A DNA stretch of 36,208 nt from Ruminococcus flavefaciens (GTDB lineage Bacteria; Bacillota; Clostridia; Oscillospirales; Ruminococcaceae), in the NCBI GenBank assembly GCA_002310115.1, contig DBYI01000016.1, positions 1-36,208 of the forward strand, given 5' to 3'. Positions within the stretch are counted from its first letter, which is position 1, and every line of letters begins with the position of its first letter. Below, piece by piece: positions 16,131 to 25,260 of this stretch. The translations under genes and the position numbers were made by a program. The notes under the pieces are model-generated. The model was not told the DNA's origin. It searched no databases and worked only from the letters and a program-made list of their open reading frames with translations.

Positions 16131-17013
16131 TTTTAAAGAACAGTTCAGCGAATATATAAAGTTTACGGAGGATAACCTCAAAAAATATAATGTCCATTCG
16201 GACTGCATGGCAGCGCAGAAAAATCTTATCGATGCCATGAATTATTCCCTTGAGGCAGGAGGAAAAAGGATACGTCCAGTACTTGTCTATGCCTTTTGTA
16301 GCGCTCTTGGCGGCAACTACAAGAAAGCATGTGCTCCTGCGGCCGCGATTGAGATGATACATACATTTTCACTCATACATGACGATCTTCCGGCAATGGA
16401 CAACGATGATTTTCGTCGTGGAAAGCCGTCGTGTCATAAGGCTTTCGGCGAAGCTATGGCTATTCTTGCTGGCGACGCGTTGTCTGTGCTCCCCTTTGAA
16501 CTGATAGCTAATGCTGAAGACCTCAGCTGCGAACAGAAGGTAAAGATTATATCATGTCTTGCAAAGGCTGTTGGAAGAGAAGGTATGATAGGTGGACAGG
16601 TCATCGACATGGAAAACGAGGAAAGAAGTGATGTTGATGAAGCAAATCTTCGCAATATGTACAAGCATAAAACAGGACAGCTCATTGCAGTTTCGTGTAT
16701 GATGGGGTGTATATGTGCTGATGCTGACGATGAGAAGATTCAGGCAGCTGCAGATTATGGATTCAAGCTCGGACTTGCTTTCCAGATAATAGATGATATT
16801 CTTGATGTTACGAGCACAACTGAGGAGCTCGGAAAGCCTGTGGGAAGCGACGAGAAAGAGAATAAGACAACATTTGTGACTCTTTACGGAGTTGAAAGAG
16901 CACAGGAAATCGCTAATGCAGTAACGGACGAAGCTCTCGACTGCCTTGTAAAATTCGGTAGTAACGGATTCCTTACGGAGCTCACAGAGACACTTCTGAA
17001 AAGAAAGAATTAA
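16123..17013 (+). CDS. ispA: Polyprenyl (farnesyl/geranyl) diphosphate synthase
   Basis: The enzyme has 296 aa from the ATG at 16123. GGAGAGG at about 16110 is well placed for that ATG, whereas the in-frame ATG at 16105 has none. It is a trans-prenyltransferase that condenses IPP with allylic diphosphates. The first Asp-rich motif is at residues 87-93 (DDLPAMD) preceded by HTFSLIH, and the second at 224-228 (DDILD). The GGKRIRPVL substrate-binding segment is at about 46-54. Ala/Thr-rich residues before the first motif fit a short-chain (C15) product as in Firmicutes IspA, but the chain length is not proven. It overlaps xseB by 8 bases and precedes dxs, the first enzyme of the MEP pathway. Confidence 0.93.
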   Translation: MSNFKEQFSEYIKFTEDNLKKYNVHSDCMAAQKNLIDAMNYSLEAGGKRIRPVLVYAFCSALGGNYKKACAPAAAIEMIHTFSLIHDDLPAMDNDDFRRGKPSCHKAFGEAMAILAGDALSVLPFELIANAEDLSCEQKVKIISCLAKAVGREGMIGGQVIDMENEERSDVDEANLRNMYKHKTGQLIAVSCMMGCICADADDEKIQAAADYGFKLGLAFQIIDDILDVTSTTEELGKPVGSDEKENKTTFVTLYGVERAQEIANAVTDEALDCLVKFGSNGFLTELTETLLKRKN

Positions 17014-17023
17014 AATAAGGAGC

Positions 17024-17041
17024 TGCGGATGGTACTCCGCA
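17024..17041 (+). promoter_or_regulatory. Hairpin between the AAGGAG and the dxs start region
   Basis: TGCGGA (17024-17029) and TCCGCA (17036-17041) form a 6-bp stem with a 6-base loop. It directly follows AAGGAG (17017-17022) and precedes the first ATG at 17052. It could hold back, or bring into range, ribosome binding for dxs. Confidence 0.4.
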
Positions 17042-17069
17042 TTCGTAAAAAATGAAGGAAAATACAAGT

Positions 17070-18950
17070 ATGAATGAAAAAATCAGGCTTGAAGAGCTTC
17101 AGCTTCCGCAGGATCTGAAAAAGCTTTCTCTGACTCAGTGTTCTACACTTTGCAAGGAAATACGTAGTATTCTTATTTCGACTGTTTCAAAGACAGGCGG
17201 ACATCTTGCATCAAATCTTGGCGCAGTGGAACTAACAATGGCTTTACATCGTAATTTCAATTCTCCAGATGATAAGATAGTTTGGGATGTGGGGCATCAG
17301 TCCTATACTCATAAGATACTTACAGGGAGACTTGACAAGTTTTCTACTCTTCGTCAGGAAAATGGTATATCTGGATTTCCCAAGCCTGAGGAATCGCCTC
17401 ATGATACGTTTATAAGCGGTCACAGTAGCACCTCTGTTTCCGTTGCCTGCGGTATTGCAGAGGCTATGAAGCTCCAGGGCAAGGACAATTATGCGGTTGC
17501 TGTGATTGGTGATGGAGCAATGACTGGAGGCATGTTCTATGAAGCTATTAATAACTGCGGAAGGGACAAGCGAAGTAATCTTATAGTTATCCTTAACGAT
17601 AATAATATGTCAATTTCAAAGAGTGTAGGTTCACTCTCAAAATATCTTACTTCTCTAAGAAATACAGAGAAGTACCTCAATACAAAGCGTGCTGTTGAGA
17701 GAGGTCTCGGAAAGATACCTCTTGTTGGAAACAGTGTGGCAAAAGGAATAAAGAACGTAAAGGACTCAGTAAAATCAAATATTCTAGAACAGAGTACGAT
17801 GTTTGAAGATTTGGGCTTTATCTATCTTGGACCCGTTAACGGTCACAGCCTTTCTGAGCTTGAAGAGGTTTTTCATATGGCCAAGTCATACCATCAACCT
17901 GTTTTCATACATGTCAAGACTGTAAAAGGAAAGGGGTATCGTCCTGCTGAGGAAAACCCTGGTGAATATCATGGTATCTCAAAATTCGATATCGCTACGG
18001 GAAATCCTGAGGTTGCTGCTGCAGACAGTTATTCCACAGTGTTTGGAAGGGAACTTGTAAAGCTTGCAGACAAAAATGAAAAGTTGTGTGCTATAACTGC
18101 TGCTATGAAGTACGGAACTGGTTTGCAGTTCTTCCATTTCAAATATCCTGACAGGTTTTTCGATGTTGGTATTGCAGAGCAGCATGCTGTAACATTTGCA
18201 GGCGGACTTGCTTCTATGGGGATGATTCCTGTTTTTGCAGTATACTCAACTTTTTTACAGCGATCATATGACCAGCTTGTTCATGACGTTGCTATCGGAA
18301 AGCTTCATGTCGTTATTGGAGTTGATCGTGCAGGAATAGTCGGAGAGGATGGAGAAACTCATCAAGGACTTCTTGATGTTCCAATGCTCACATCCATACC
18401 GAATACTGTTGTTTATTCTCCTTCTTGTTATATGGAACTGAAAATGTGCATGAGAAAAGCTATTAATGAAGATAAAGGACTTGTTGCGGTTCGTTATCCA
18501 CGTGGTGCCGAAAAAGTAGAATTCGACCAGTCGGATATTACTGAGGACTGGTTGTTTAAGCAAATCTGCGGTAGCGAAACACTTATTATTACATATGGAA
18601 GGCTTTATAATGAAGCCTTCAAGGCGCATAAAAAGCTGCTGCAAGAGGACATAAGCTGTGATATACTTAAGCTCACAAAGATACACCCACTCGATGGAGA
18701 GCTGGGAAGCAAAATTGTGCAGTATAAAAGAGTGGTATTTTTTGAGGAGTCAATGGGCGAGGGAAGTATTTCCGAAAAAGTCGGTGATATGCTTTCTGAG
18801 CTCGGTTACTGTGGTGACTACAGCAGAGTAACAGCTAACGGTTTCGTAAAGCAGGCTTCTGTGAAGTCATGTCTTGAAAAACTTGGCCTTACAAGCGGGA
18901 AAATGGTTACATACATAAAAAACAGGAGACAAAACGATGTCGAGACTTGA
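17070..18950 (+). CDS. dxs: 1-deoxy-D-xylulose-5-phosphate synthase
   Basis: The protein has 626 aa from the ATG at 17070, preceded by AAGGAA 10 bases upstream. An in-frame ATG at 17052 would add six residues but has no adjacent ribosome binding site, only AAGGAG beyond a hairpin. DXS makes DXP from pyruvate and glyceraldehyde 3-phosphate with thiamine diphosphate. Visible motifs are GGHLASNLG (His45), the ThDP site GDGAMTGG (Asp148) to NDNNMSIS (about 176), the catalytic Glu in DVGIAEQHAVTFAGGLA near residue 365, and DRAGIVGEDGETHQG. The transketolase C-terminal domain follows. Length is normal for the family. It overlaps tlyA by 14 bases. Confidence 0.96.
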   Translation: MNEKIRLEELQLPQDLKKLSLTQCSTLCKEIRSILISTVSKTGGHLASNLGAVELTMALHRNFNSPDDKIVWDVGHQSYTHKILTGRLDKFSTLRQENGISGFPKPEESPHDTFISGHSSTSVSVACGIAEAMKLQGKDNYAVAVIGDGAMTGGMFYEAINNCGRDKRSNLIVILNDNNMSISKSVGSLSKYLTSLRNTEKYLNTKRAVERGLGKIPLVGNSVAKGIKNVKDSVKSNILEQSTMFEDLGFIYLGPVNGHSLSELEEVFHMAKSYHQPVFIHVKTVKGKGYRPAEENPGEYHGISKFDIATGNPEVAAADSYSTVFGRELVKLADKNEKLCAITAAMKYGTGLQFFHFKYPDRFFDVGIAEQHAVTFAGGLASMGMIPVFAVYSTFLQRSYDQLVHDVAIGKLHVVIGVDRAGIVGEDGETHQGLLDVPMLTSIPNTVVYSPSCYMELKMCMRKAINEDKGLVAVRYPRGAEKVEFDQSDITEDWLFKQICGSETLIITYGRLYNEAFKAHKKLLQEDISCDILKLTKIHPLDGELGSKIVQYKRVVFFEESMGEGSISEKVGDMLSELGYCGDYSRVTANGFVKQASVKSCLEKLGLTSGKMVTYIKNRRQNDVET

Positions 18951-19722
18951 CATTGAGCTCGTTTCAAGAGGCCTTGCAAGGAGCCGTGAACGTGCAAAGG
19001 AAATGATACATTCGGGGAGTATTTCAGTTAACGGAAAAACTGCAAAAAAGCCTTCTGATGAGGTAACGGAAGTAGACGAGATAATTTCTAATGAGAAAGA
19101 CTCGTATGTAGGTAGAGGGGCTTTGAAGCTGGAAAAGGCGTCTGAAGTTTTCGGACTTGATTTCAGCGGAATGTTTTGTATTGACATAGGTGCTTCTACC
19201 GGCGGTTTTACTGACTTAATGCTCCAACGGGGAGCTGTGAAGGTCTACGCTGTTGATGTAGGTCACGGACAGCTGGCAGAAAAACTCAGAAACGACGCAA
19301 GAGTTGTTAACATGGAAGGTACTGACATCCGTGAGTTGTCTTCAGATGATTTTGGAGGAAAGGCTGATTTTATATCGGTAGATGTATCGTTCATATCACT
19401 TACTAAAATACTTCCAAAGGTATATGAGCTGCTTTCTGACGGATCAGTTGCTACAGTGCTTATTAAACCTCAGTTTGAAGCCGGCAGGAGTGATATTGGC
19501 AAGAGAGGTGTAGTAAAGGACAGAAAAGTTCATCTGCGTGTTCTTTCGGAGATTGACAGGTTTGCCAGTTCAATAGGCTTTTTGACAGAAAAATATACAT
19601 ATTCTCCTGTACGCGGCGGCAGCGGTAACATCGAATACCTTGTTAAGCTTCGTAAAGCAGAGGGAGAACCTGTGATACATGATTTTAAGGAGCTTATAGA
19701 CAGCTCATTCAGTAAACTTTAA
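18937..19722 (+). CDS. tlyA: TlyA-family rRNA methyltransferase/hemolysin-like protein (YqxC)
   Basis: The protein has 261 aa. An N-terminal S4 RNA-binding domain (about 1-60, RLDIELVSRGLARSRERAKEMI) is followed by YVGRGALKLEKA and an FtsJ-like SAM methyltransferase domain with IDIGASTGGFTDLML (83-96). SVDVSFISL and VLIKPQFEAGR are further motifs. In mycobacteria TlyA 2'-O-methylates 16S and 23S rRNA; the Firmicutes homologue sits, as here, between dxs and argR/recN. The start lies inside dxs, with AGGAGA upstream. Confidence 0.93.
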   Translation: MSRLDIELVSRGLARSRERAKEMIHSGSISVNGKTAKKPSDEVTEVDEIISNEKDSYVGRGALKLEKASEVFGLDFSGMFCIDIGASTGGFTDLMLQRGAVKVYAVDVGHGQLAEKLRNDARVVNMEGTDIRELSSDDFGGKADFISVDVSFISLTKILPKVYELLSDGSVATVLIKPQFEAGRSDIGKRGVVKDRKVHLRVLSEIDRFASSIGFLTEKYTYSPVRGGSGNIEYLVKLRKAEGEPVIHDFKELIDSSFSKL

Positions 19723-19733
19723 GGAGTGCGTTT

Positions 19734-20588
19734 ATGAAGGCAGCATTGTACCCTAATTTTCAGAAGCCCAATGCGCTCAGTTGCGCCCGTGAGGCCTGCG
19801 ATGTGCTTGCGGAATGCGGTATAGAGGTCTCGGTAAGCGAGATATTCAGGAATGATTTTTCAGATAAGCCTCATATTAAGTTTGAGGATATTAAGCATTC
19901 TGCAAAAAATGCAGATGTTGTGCTTGCGATAGGCGGTGATGGAACAATCCTACGTTGTGCAAAACTTCTTATCGGCAGCGATACAAAACTTCTCGGCATA
20001 AATACGGGAACTCTTGGATTTATGGCAGGTCTTGAAGCAAATCAGTTGGATAAGCTAAGTCTTTTGACAACGGGAGAGTTTGACATATCCCAGCGAATGA
20101 CCCTCGATGTTATATATCACAGCGAGGAAGGTGATATAATGGCTACGGCACTTAATGAAGTTTCAGCTCGATCAGGAAGCTTCCGTATATGTGATTTTGA
20201 AGTATATTCCGACGATTACCTGGTTGGCAGATACAGAGCAGATGGGGTCCTTTTCAGTACTCCTTCAGGTTCTACGGCTTATGCGTTGTCTGCTGGAGGA
20301 CCAGTAATTGAGCCGGACCTTGAATGTATAGAAATGACACTGATCTGTCCGCATTCTCTTTTTTCGAGAGCAACTCTATTTTCTCCTGGAAGAAAGCTTC
20401 GACTTGAAGATTCGACAGTTCGTGATGACAGCATGGTTATTAATGTTGATGGAGAACATTTTATTAGTTTAAGAAAAGGTGACAGCATAGAGATTTGCCG
20501 CGGAAAGAATGATATTAATTTCATTGATATCATCGGCAATTCATTCCACGAGTCTCTTTGCAAAAAGATGTGCAAGCCCATAAAGTAA
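19734..20588 (+). CDS. nadK: NAD kinase
   Basis: This 284-aa enzyme phosphorylates NAD to NADP. The kinase motif AIGGDGTILR (Gly67-Asp69) is followed by GINTGTLGFMA, a TALNEVSARSG segment and FSTPSGSTAYALSAGGP, all standard for the bacterial family. AAGGAG is upstream, 11 bases after tlyA. It lies between tlyA and argR, a common clostridial arrangement. Confidence 0.95.
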   Translation: MKAALYPNFQKPNALSCAREACDVLAECGIEVSVSEIFRNDFSDKPHIKFEDIKHSAKNADVVLAIGGDGTILRCAKLLIGSDTKLLGINTGTLGFMAGLEANQLDKLSLLTTGEFDISQRMTLDVIYHSEEGDIMATALNEVSARSGSFRICDFEVYSDDYLVGRYRADGVLFSTPSGSTAYALSAGGPVIEPDLECIEMTLICPHSLFSRATLFSPGRKLRLEDSTVRDDSMVINVDGEHFISLRKGDSIEICRGKNDINFIDIIGNSFHESLCKKMCKPIK

Positions 20589-20604
20589 GGAGAACAATCC
20601 GGTT

Positions 20605-21048
20605 ATGAAAAATCGCAGACATGAAGCAATACTTGAGATAATTACGGAGCAGCCTGTTGCTACGCAGGAGTTTCTTATCAAATTGCTTGCCGAAAAGGGC
20701 ATAAATACCACACAGGCTACGCTTTCACGTGATATACAGCAACTTTCCCTTGTAAAACAGAGAGACGAGCACGGAGTTTATCGTTACTCTCTTCCAGCAG
20801 CTGCTGTAGTCGAAAAATCACTGTTTGAAGAGGCTGTCGTCTCGGTGGATTATGCAATGAACACCATAGTTCTCAAATGCCGAGCGGGAATGGCACAGGG
20901 AACTTGCGCTGCCATTGACTCCGTTGAGCATGAAGGTGTAGTTGGAACTATAGCCGGTGATGATACTATATTCATACTTGTTCGAAGTGAAGCAGATGCA
21001 AAGAAGCTCTCAAAGAAATTTCGTAGTGAGCTTTTCCCGAGGAGGTAA
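20605..21048 (+). CDS. argR: Arginine repressor ArgR/AhrC
   Basis: The 147-aa protein has an N-terminal winged helix (about 1-70, with TTQATLSRDIQQLSLVK as recognition region) and a C-terminal oligomerisation/arginine-binding domain with GTIAGDDTIFILVRS. It controls arginine synthesis and catabolism as an arginine-bound hexamer. It precedes recN as in most Firmicutes. The AGGAG upstream of the ATG is clear. Confidence 0.95.
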   Translation: MKNRRHEAILEIITEQPVATQEFLIKLLAEKGINTTQATLSRDIQQLSLVKQRDEHGVYRYSLPAAAVVEKSLFEEAVVSVDYAMNTIVLKCRAGMAQGTCAAIDSVEHEGVVGTIAGDDTIFILVRSEADAKKLSKKFRSELFPRR

Positions 21049-21057
21049 TAGCTCATA

Positions 21058-22719
21058 ATGTTAAAAGAAATATATATCCGCAATCTTGCTGTTATTAAAG
21101 AAGCGGTCATCCCTCTAAATGAAAAGTTGAATATTTTCACAGGCGAGACTGGTGCTGGAAAATCTATACTTATCAATGGCATAAATGCAGTTTTAGGACA
21201 GCGTTGTACTAAGGACATCGTTCGTACAGGCTGTGATAAGGCTGAAATAACTGCACTTTTCACTGGGCTATCTGAAGAAGTGTGCAAAAAGCTCGACGAA
21301 CTTGGAATATCCCATGATGGTGGAGAGATTACTGTCACACGTGAGGTAAGCGCAGATGGTGGCAGTGTTTCACGTATAAATCAAAGGACATCTCCTGTTT
21401 CACTTTTAAAGGAAATCGGAGAAATGCTAATAAATATTCATGGACAGCATGACAATCAGATACTTCTTGATAGCGATAGGCATTTGCAGATACTTGATGA
21501 TTTCGGTGGCGACGATACGCTTTTAAACGAATACAGAGTGACTTTTCGTGAGCTTCAGCAAACTGCGCGCAGGCTTGGAGAACTTAAAAAGTTGGAGCAG
21601 TCACGTGTGGAGAGAAGCATTTATCTTAACGGCATAATCGATGATATCGGAGAACTTGAGCTACGTGAGAGCGAGGATGAAGAGCTTGAAAGAGAATATG
21701 AAGCAGCAAAGAATGCTGAAAAGACAATAATCGCAATAAAAAGTGCAGTAAATGCAATTACGGGTGATGAAACAGCTAATGACATGATAGTTTCGGCGGA
21801 AACCGAGATAGCTGGATATACTGATAATAATCAGCAGTTAAATACAATTTACGAGCGCCTCTCTGCTGTTGAGATAGAGCTTTCTGATATAGCGTTAGAG
21901 CTTGAAGCTTTGGCTGAAAAAGTGGAACTGGATAGTCAACGTCTTGAATATCTTGGCAGTCGAATTAACATTATCAACAAGTTAAAGCGTAAATATGCGG
22001 CAGATTGTAATGAGCTTATAAAGCTTTACGATGATGCATGTCGTGAGATAATACAGTTTGAAAGCTCAGACAGTGAGATAAAAGAGCTTACAGCAAGGCG
22101 TGAGGAGTTGCTTCATAAAGTTACTGAGCAGGCAAAAGCTCTTTTCGAATATCGTGAAAAAGTTGCTGAGCGTTTTACTGAGCAGGTTACAACAGAGCTT
22201 GAATTTCTTAATATGGAGGGCGTATTAATTGAAGTACGCCACGATAAAGGAAAACTGACCGTAAACGGAATGGATTCTGTGGAATTTCTTATTTCCGCCA
22301 ATAAGGGCGAGGAATCGAAGCCAATATCAAAGATAGCTTCGGGCGGAGAACTTTCAAGAATAATGCTTGCGCTTAAAAGTGTAATTGCAGATAAGGATTC
22401 TATTCCGACAATGATATTTGATGAGATAGATACTGGTGTAAGCGGAAAAGCTGCACAAAAAATAGGTATAAAGCTTCGTGAAATAGGAAAAGTACGTCAG
22501 GTAATATGTGTTACTCATCTTTCACAGATAGCTGTTATGGCTGACAATCATCTGCTCATAGAAAAGCAGATAGTTGACAACCGCACTGAAACTCATGTTA
22601 TGCAGCTAGATATGGACGGAAGAGTTTCTGAAATCGCGCGTATTATGGGAGGCGATAATCCAAGCAAGCTCATGCTTGACAATGCACGTGCGGAGATTAA
22701 TAAGGCAGGCGAGCTGTAA
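21058..22719 (+). CDS. recN: DNA repair protein RecN
   Basis: This 553-aa SMC-like ATPase acts in double-strand break repair. Walker A is at residues 29-36 (GETGAGKS). A long coiled-coil region (about 150-370) separates it from the C-terminal ABC half, which holds the signature SGGELSRIMLALK and Walker B TMIFDEIDTGVSG. VICVTHLSQIAVMADNHLLIEK is the H-loop region. Strong AGGAGG lies upstream. In Bacillus the next genes are spoIVB and spo0A; here they are missing. Confidence 0.96.
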   Translation: MLKEIYIRNLAVIKEAVIPLNEKLNIFTGETGAGKSILINGINAVLGQRCTKDIVRTGCDKAEITALFTGLSEEVCKKLDELGISHDGGEITVTREVSADGGSVSRINQRTSPVSLLKEIGEMLINIHGQHDNQILLDSDRHLQILDDFGGDDTLLNEYRVTFRELQQTARRLGELKKLEQSRVERSIYLNGIIDDIGELELRESEDEELEREYEAAKNAEKTIIAIKSAVNAITGDETANDMIVSAETEIAGYTDNNQQLNTIYERLSAVEIELSDIALELEALAEKVELDSQRLEYLGSRINIINKLKRKYAADCNELIKLYDDACREIIQFESSDSEIKELTARREELLHKVTEQAKALFEYREKVAERFTEQVTTELEFLNMEGVLIEVRHDKGKLTVNGMDSVEFLISANKGEESKPISKIASGGELSRIMLALKSVIADKDSIPTMIFDEIDTGVSGKAAQKIGIKLREIGKVRQVICVTHLSQIAVMADNHLLIEKQIVDNRTETHVMQLDMDGRVSEIARIMGGDNPSKLMLDNARAEINKAGEL

Positions 22720-22732
22720 TGGAGGCGTTTAT

Positions 22733-23272
22733 TTGAAGATATACATGACCAGGCATGGTCAGACAGAATATAACAAGCAGGAAATAATCCTTGGAACAAC
22801 GGATATCCCGTTAGATAGTACTGGAAAAAAACAGGCAGAGGAGCTTGCTGAAAAGGTTGCGGCTCTTGGGAATATCGATATCATGATAGTTTCACCTATG
22901 AAACGTGCAATGCAAACGGCTGAGTTTGTAGCTAAAAGATGCAGAATTGACATTATCGTCGATAATAGACTTCGTGAGTGGGATTATGGTGAATATGAGG
23001 GGAAAACGCGTTTTACCAAAGGATTTACCGATAATAAATCAAATTTTGGCGTGAAAATGGGGAGGAGTGGAGAATCTTTACTCCAGCTTGCTCATAGAGT
23101 TTATTCAGCTCTTGATGATATTATTGAGAAGTTTCACGATAAAAACGTACTTATAGTATGTCATGGCGGAGTTTGTCGAGTTATTGAAACATATTTCAAT
23201 GACATGACAACTGAACAGTTTTTAAATTGGTTCATGGATAACTGCGGACTTATAGAATATAATACCGATTGA
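22733..23272 (+). CDS. Histidine phosphatase family protein (phosphoglycerate mutase-like)
   Basis: The protein has 179 aa when started at TTG 22733, because GGAGG (22721-22725) is 7 bases upstream and the product then begins MKIYMTRHGQTEYN, the usual family start. The longer frame from 22676 would overlap recN. The RHG motif is at residues 7-9 with catalytic His8. SPMKRAMQTAEF supplies the second arginine, REWDYGEYEG the acidic region, and VCHGGVCR the second histidine. It acts on phosphomonoesters; CobC-like or broad specificity is possible and not resolved. Next comes GH42 after 14 bases. Confidence 0.87.
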   Translation: MKIYMTRHGQTEYNKQEIILGTTDIPLDSTGKKQAEELAEKVAALGNIDIMIVSPMKRAMQTAEFVAKRCRIDIIVDNRLREWDYGEYEGKTRFTKGFTDNKSNFGVKMGRSGESLLQLAHRVYSALDDIIEKFHDKNVLIVCHGGVCRVIETYFNDMTTEQFLNWFMDNCGLIEYNTD

Positions 23273-23286
23273 CAGGAGGGGATGTC

Positions 23287-25254
23287 ATGAGAATAGGCGT
23301 TGACTATTATCCCGAACAATGGGATAAATCCATGTGGCAGGTAGATTCAGATCTTATGGCGAAAACAGGAGTAAGGCTTGTAAGGCTAGGAGAGTTCGCG
23401 TGGTCGCGTCTAGAACCTCAGGACGGCCAGTTTAATTTCCAGTGGCTAGATGAAGCAATAAATTTCTTTACGCGTCACGCGATTGGAATTGTTCTATGTA
23501 CTCCTACAAACTGTCCTCCACAATGGATGTATGAGACTTATCCAGATATTATACGTTGCGGATCAGATGGAGAGCGAATACAAACTGGCGTTAGAGGGCA
23601 CAGGTGCATTAATGCGCCTATGTTCATTTATTATGCAAAGCGTATAACAGAGACAATGGCAAGGCGTTACGCAAATAATCCTGCTATTGCTGCATGGCAG
23701 ATAGATAATGAGATAGAGGCATATCCATGTACCTGCGAGGTTTGTCGTGGACAGTTCAGAGACTGGCTCATAGATAAACATGACAGTCTTGAAAATATCA
23801 ATTCAGCTTTCGGAACAAGTGTTTGGAGTGGCGAATACAGTGATATTTCTCAAATAAAGCCGCCAACTGCCTATCCGAAAAACTGGCAGAATCCTGCGCT
23901 TTGTCTTGAATTTGGCAGATTTGCCTCAGATTCGGCGGCAAAATTTGTAAATGATATGTCTCAGATAATAAAGCGTGAAAATCCGAGAGCTAAAGTAACC
24001 ACAAATATATGCTTTAGTGCAGATCAGCCAGATTTTTACAGACTTTTTGATTGTCTGGATTTTGCTTCATATGATAATTATCCGCCTGTAGTAATATCCG
24101 ACAGTGATAATCAATTGTCCCACGCTTTTGAGTTGGATATGATACGTGGCTTCAAGCAGAAGAATTTCTGGATAATGGAGCAGCTCAGCGGTGCAACAGG
24201 AAGTTGGACATATATGTCTCCGACTCCTAGACCAGGGCAGATAAAGGGGTATGCCATGCAGGCTATGGCTCACGGAGCTGATACCGTCTTGTTCTTTCGT
24301 TGGAGGACTGCGAATAAGGGAGCGGAGATGTTTAGTCATGGCCTTATAGATCATAGTAACGTTCCGTCTCGTAGGTTTATGGAGTTTGCTGAACTGTGTC
24401 GTACAGCGCAGAAGATTAGTGTAATAGAGACTACAGAGCTTGTTTCCGAGGTTGCTATTCTGTATTCACCGGATTCACACCGAGCATTCGATATACAGCC
24501 TCAGACAGCAGGATTTGACTATATTGGTCAACTCAGAGCTTTTCATTCCGCTTTTACGCGCTATGGAGTAAATGTTGATATTATACAGGGAACAGCGGAT
24601 CTTACAAAGTATAAAGTTGTGATTGCTCCTGCAATGTTTATTTACGATAAAAATACGGCTGAAAACATTTATCGTTATGTCATAAAAGGCGGAACTGTTG
24701 TGCTGACTGCTCGAAGCGGTGTTAAAGATCAGTTCAACAACTGTATTCTTGAGCCTCTTCCTACGGTTTTCAGGGAAATGATTGGGGCAGAGGTGAAGGA
24801 GTATGACCCGATTGGAAATCATGAACTGACTATAACTGATTTTGCAGGTAACAAGTTTAAATGTTGTCAGTGGTGTGATATACTTGAGCTTAATACAGCA
24901 CGGGCGTATGCTGAATACAAGGATAGCTTCTACAGCGGAAGTCCTGCAGTAAGTATGAATCGTTATTGCAGCGGAGTTGCATATTATATTGGAACTATAT
25001 GTGACCAAGAGTTCTATGAGAGTTTTGCGGGAAATATCATGAAACAGACTGGAATACCACGTCTTAAAGATCTTCCGAGGGGAGTAGAGGTTACTACCCG
25101 TACAAACGGACTTGATGATTATGTTTTCTTCTTCAATAGTTCCTCAAAAGATGCTGAGATTGAACTCCCGAAAGCTATGTACAGTATAATTGACGGCGGT
25201 GATAGGGAAAAATTTACTTTAAAGCCGTTTGACATGGAAATAGTCAGAAAGTAG
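23287..25254 (+). CDS. Glycoside hydrolase family 42 beta-galactosidase
   Basis: The protein has 655 aa from the ATG at 23287, with AGGAGGGG upstream. There is no signal peptide, so it acts in the cytoplasm. It opens with the GH42 hallmark IGVDYYPEQW. The acid/base is Glu142 in AWQIDNEIEAYPC and the nucleophile Glu298 in FWIMEQLSGATGSW. Cys107, Cys148, Cys150 and Cys153 match the metal-binding cysteine cluster of many GH42 enzymes. The catalytic barrel (about 1-370) is followed by a trimerisation domain (about 390-590) and a short beta C-terminal domain. It releases galactose from beta-galactosides entering the cell. Its place between a phosphatase and dtd in a housekeeping run is unusual. 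The ABC importer at 4242-7735 is a possible but unproven supplier. Confidence 0.92.
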   Translation: MRIGVDYYPEQWDKSMWQVDSDLMAKTGVRLVRLGEFAWSRLEPQDGQFNFQWLDEAINFFTRHAIGIVLCTPTNCPPQWMYETYPDIIRCGSDGERIQTGVRGHRCINAPMFIYYAKRITETMARRYANNPAIAAWQIDNEIEAYPCTCEVCRGQFRDWLIDKHDSLENINSAFGTSVWSGEYSDISQIKPPTAYPKNWQNPALCLEFGRFASDSAAKFVNDMSQIIKRENPRAKVTTNICFSADQPDFYRLFDCLDFASYDNYPPVVISDSDNQLSHAFELDMIRGFKQKNFWIMEQLSGATGSWTYMSPTPRPGQIKGYAMQAMAHGADTVLFFRWRTANKGAEMFSHGLIDHSNVPSRRFMEFAELCRTAQKISVIETTELVSEVAILYSPDSHRAFDIQPQTAGFDYIGQLRAFHSAFTRYGVNVDIIQGTADLTKYKVVIAPAMFIYDKNTAENIYRYVIKGGTVVLTARSGVKDQFNNCILEPLPTVFREMIGAEVKEYDPIGNHELTITDFAGNKFKCCQWCDILELNTARAYAEYKDSFYSGSPAVSMNRYCSGVAYYIGTICDQEFYESFAGNIMKQTGIPRLKDLPRGVEVTTRTNGLDDYVFFFNSSSKDAEIELPKAMYSIIDGGDREKFTLKPFDMEIVRK

Positions 25255-25260
25255 GTATAA

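Noticed and set aside
16552..17067. 171-codon minus-strand frame over ispA and the dxs leader
   Set aside because: It is antisense to ispA, which has intact catalytic motifs. No ribosome binding site or family resemblance was seen.
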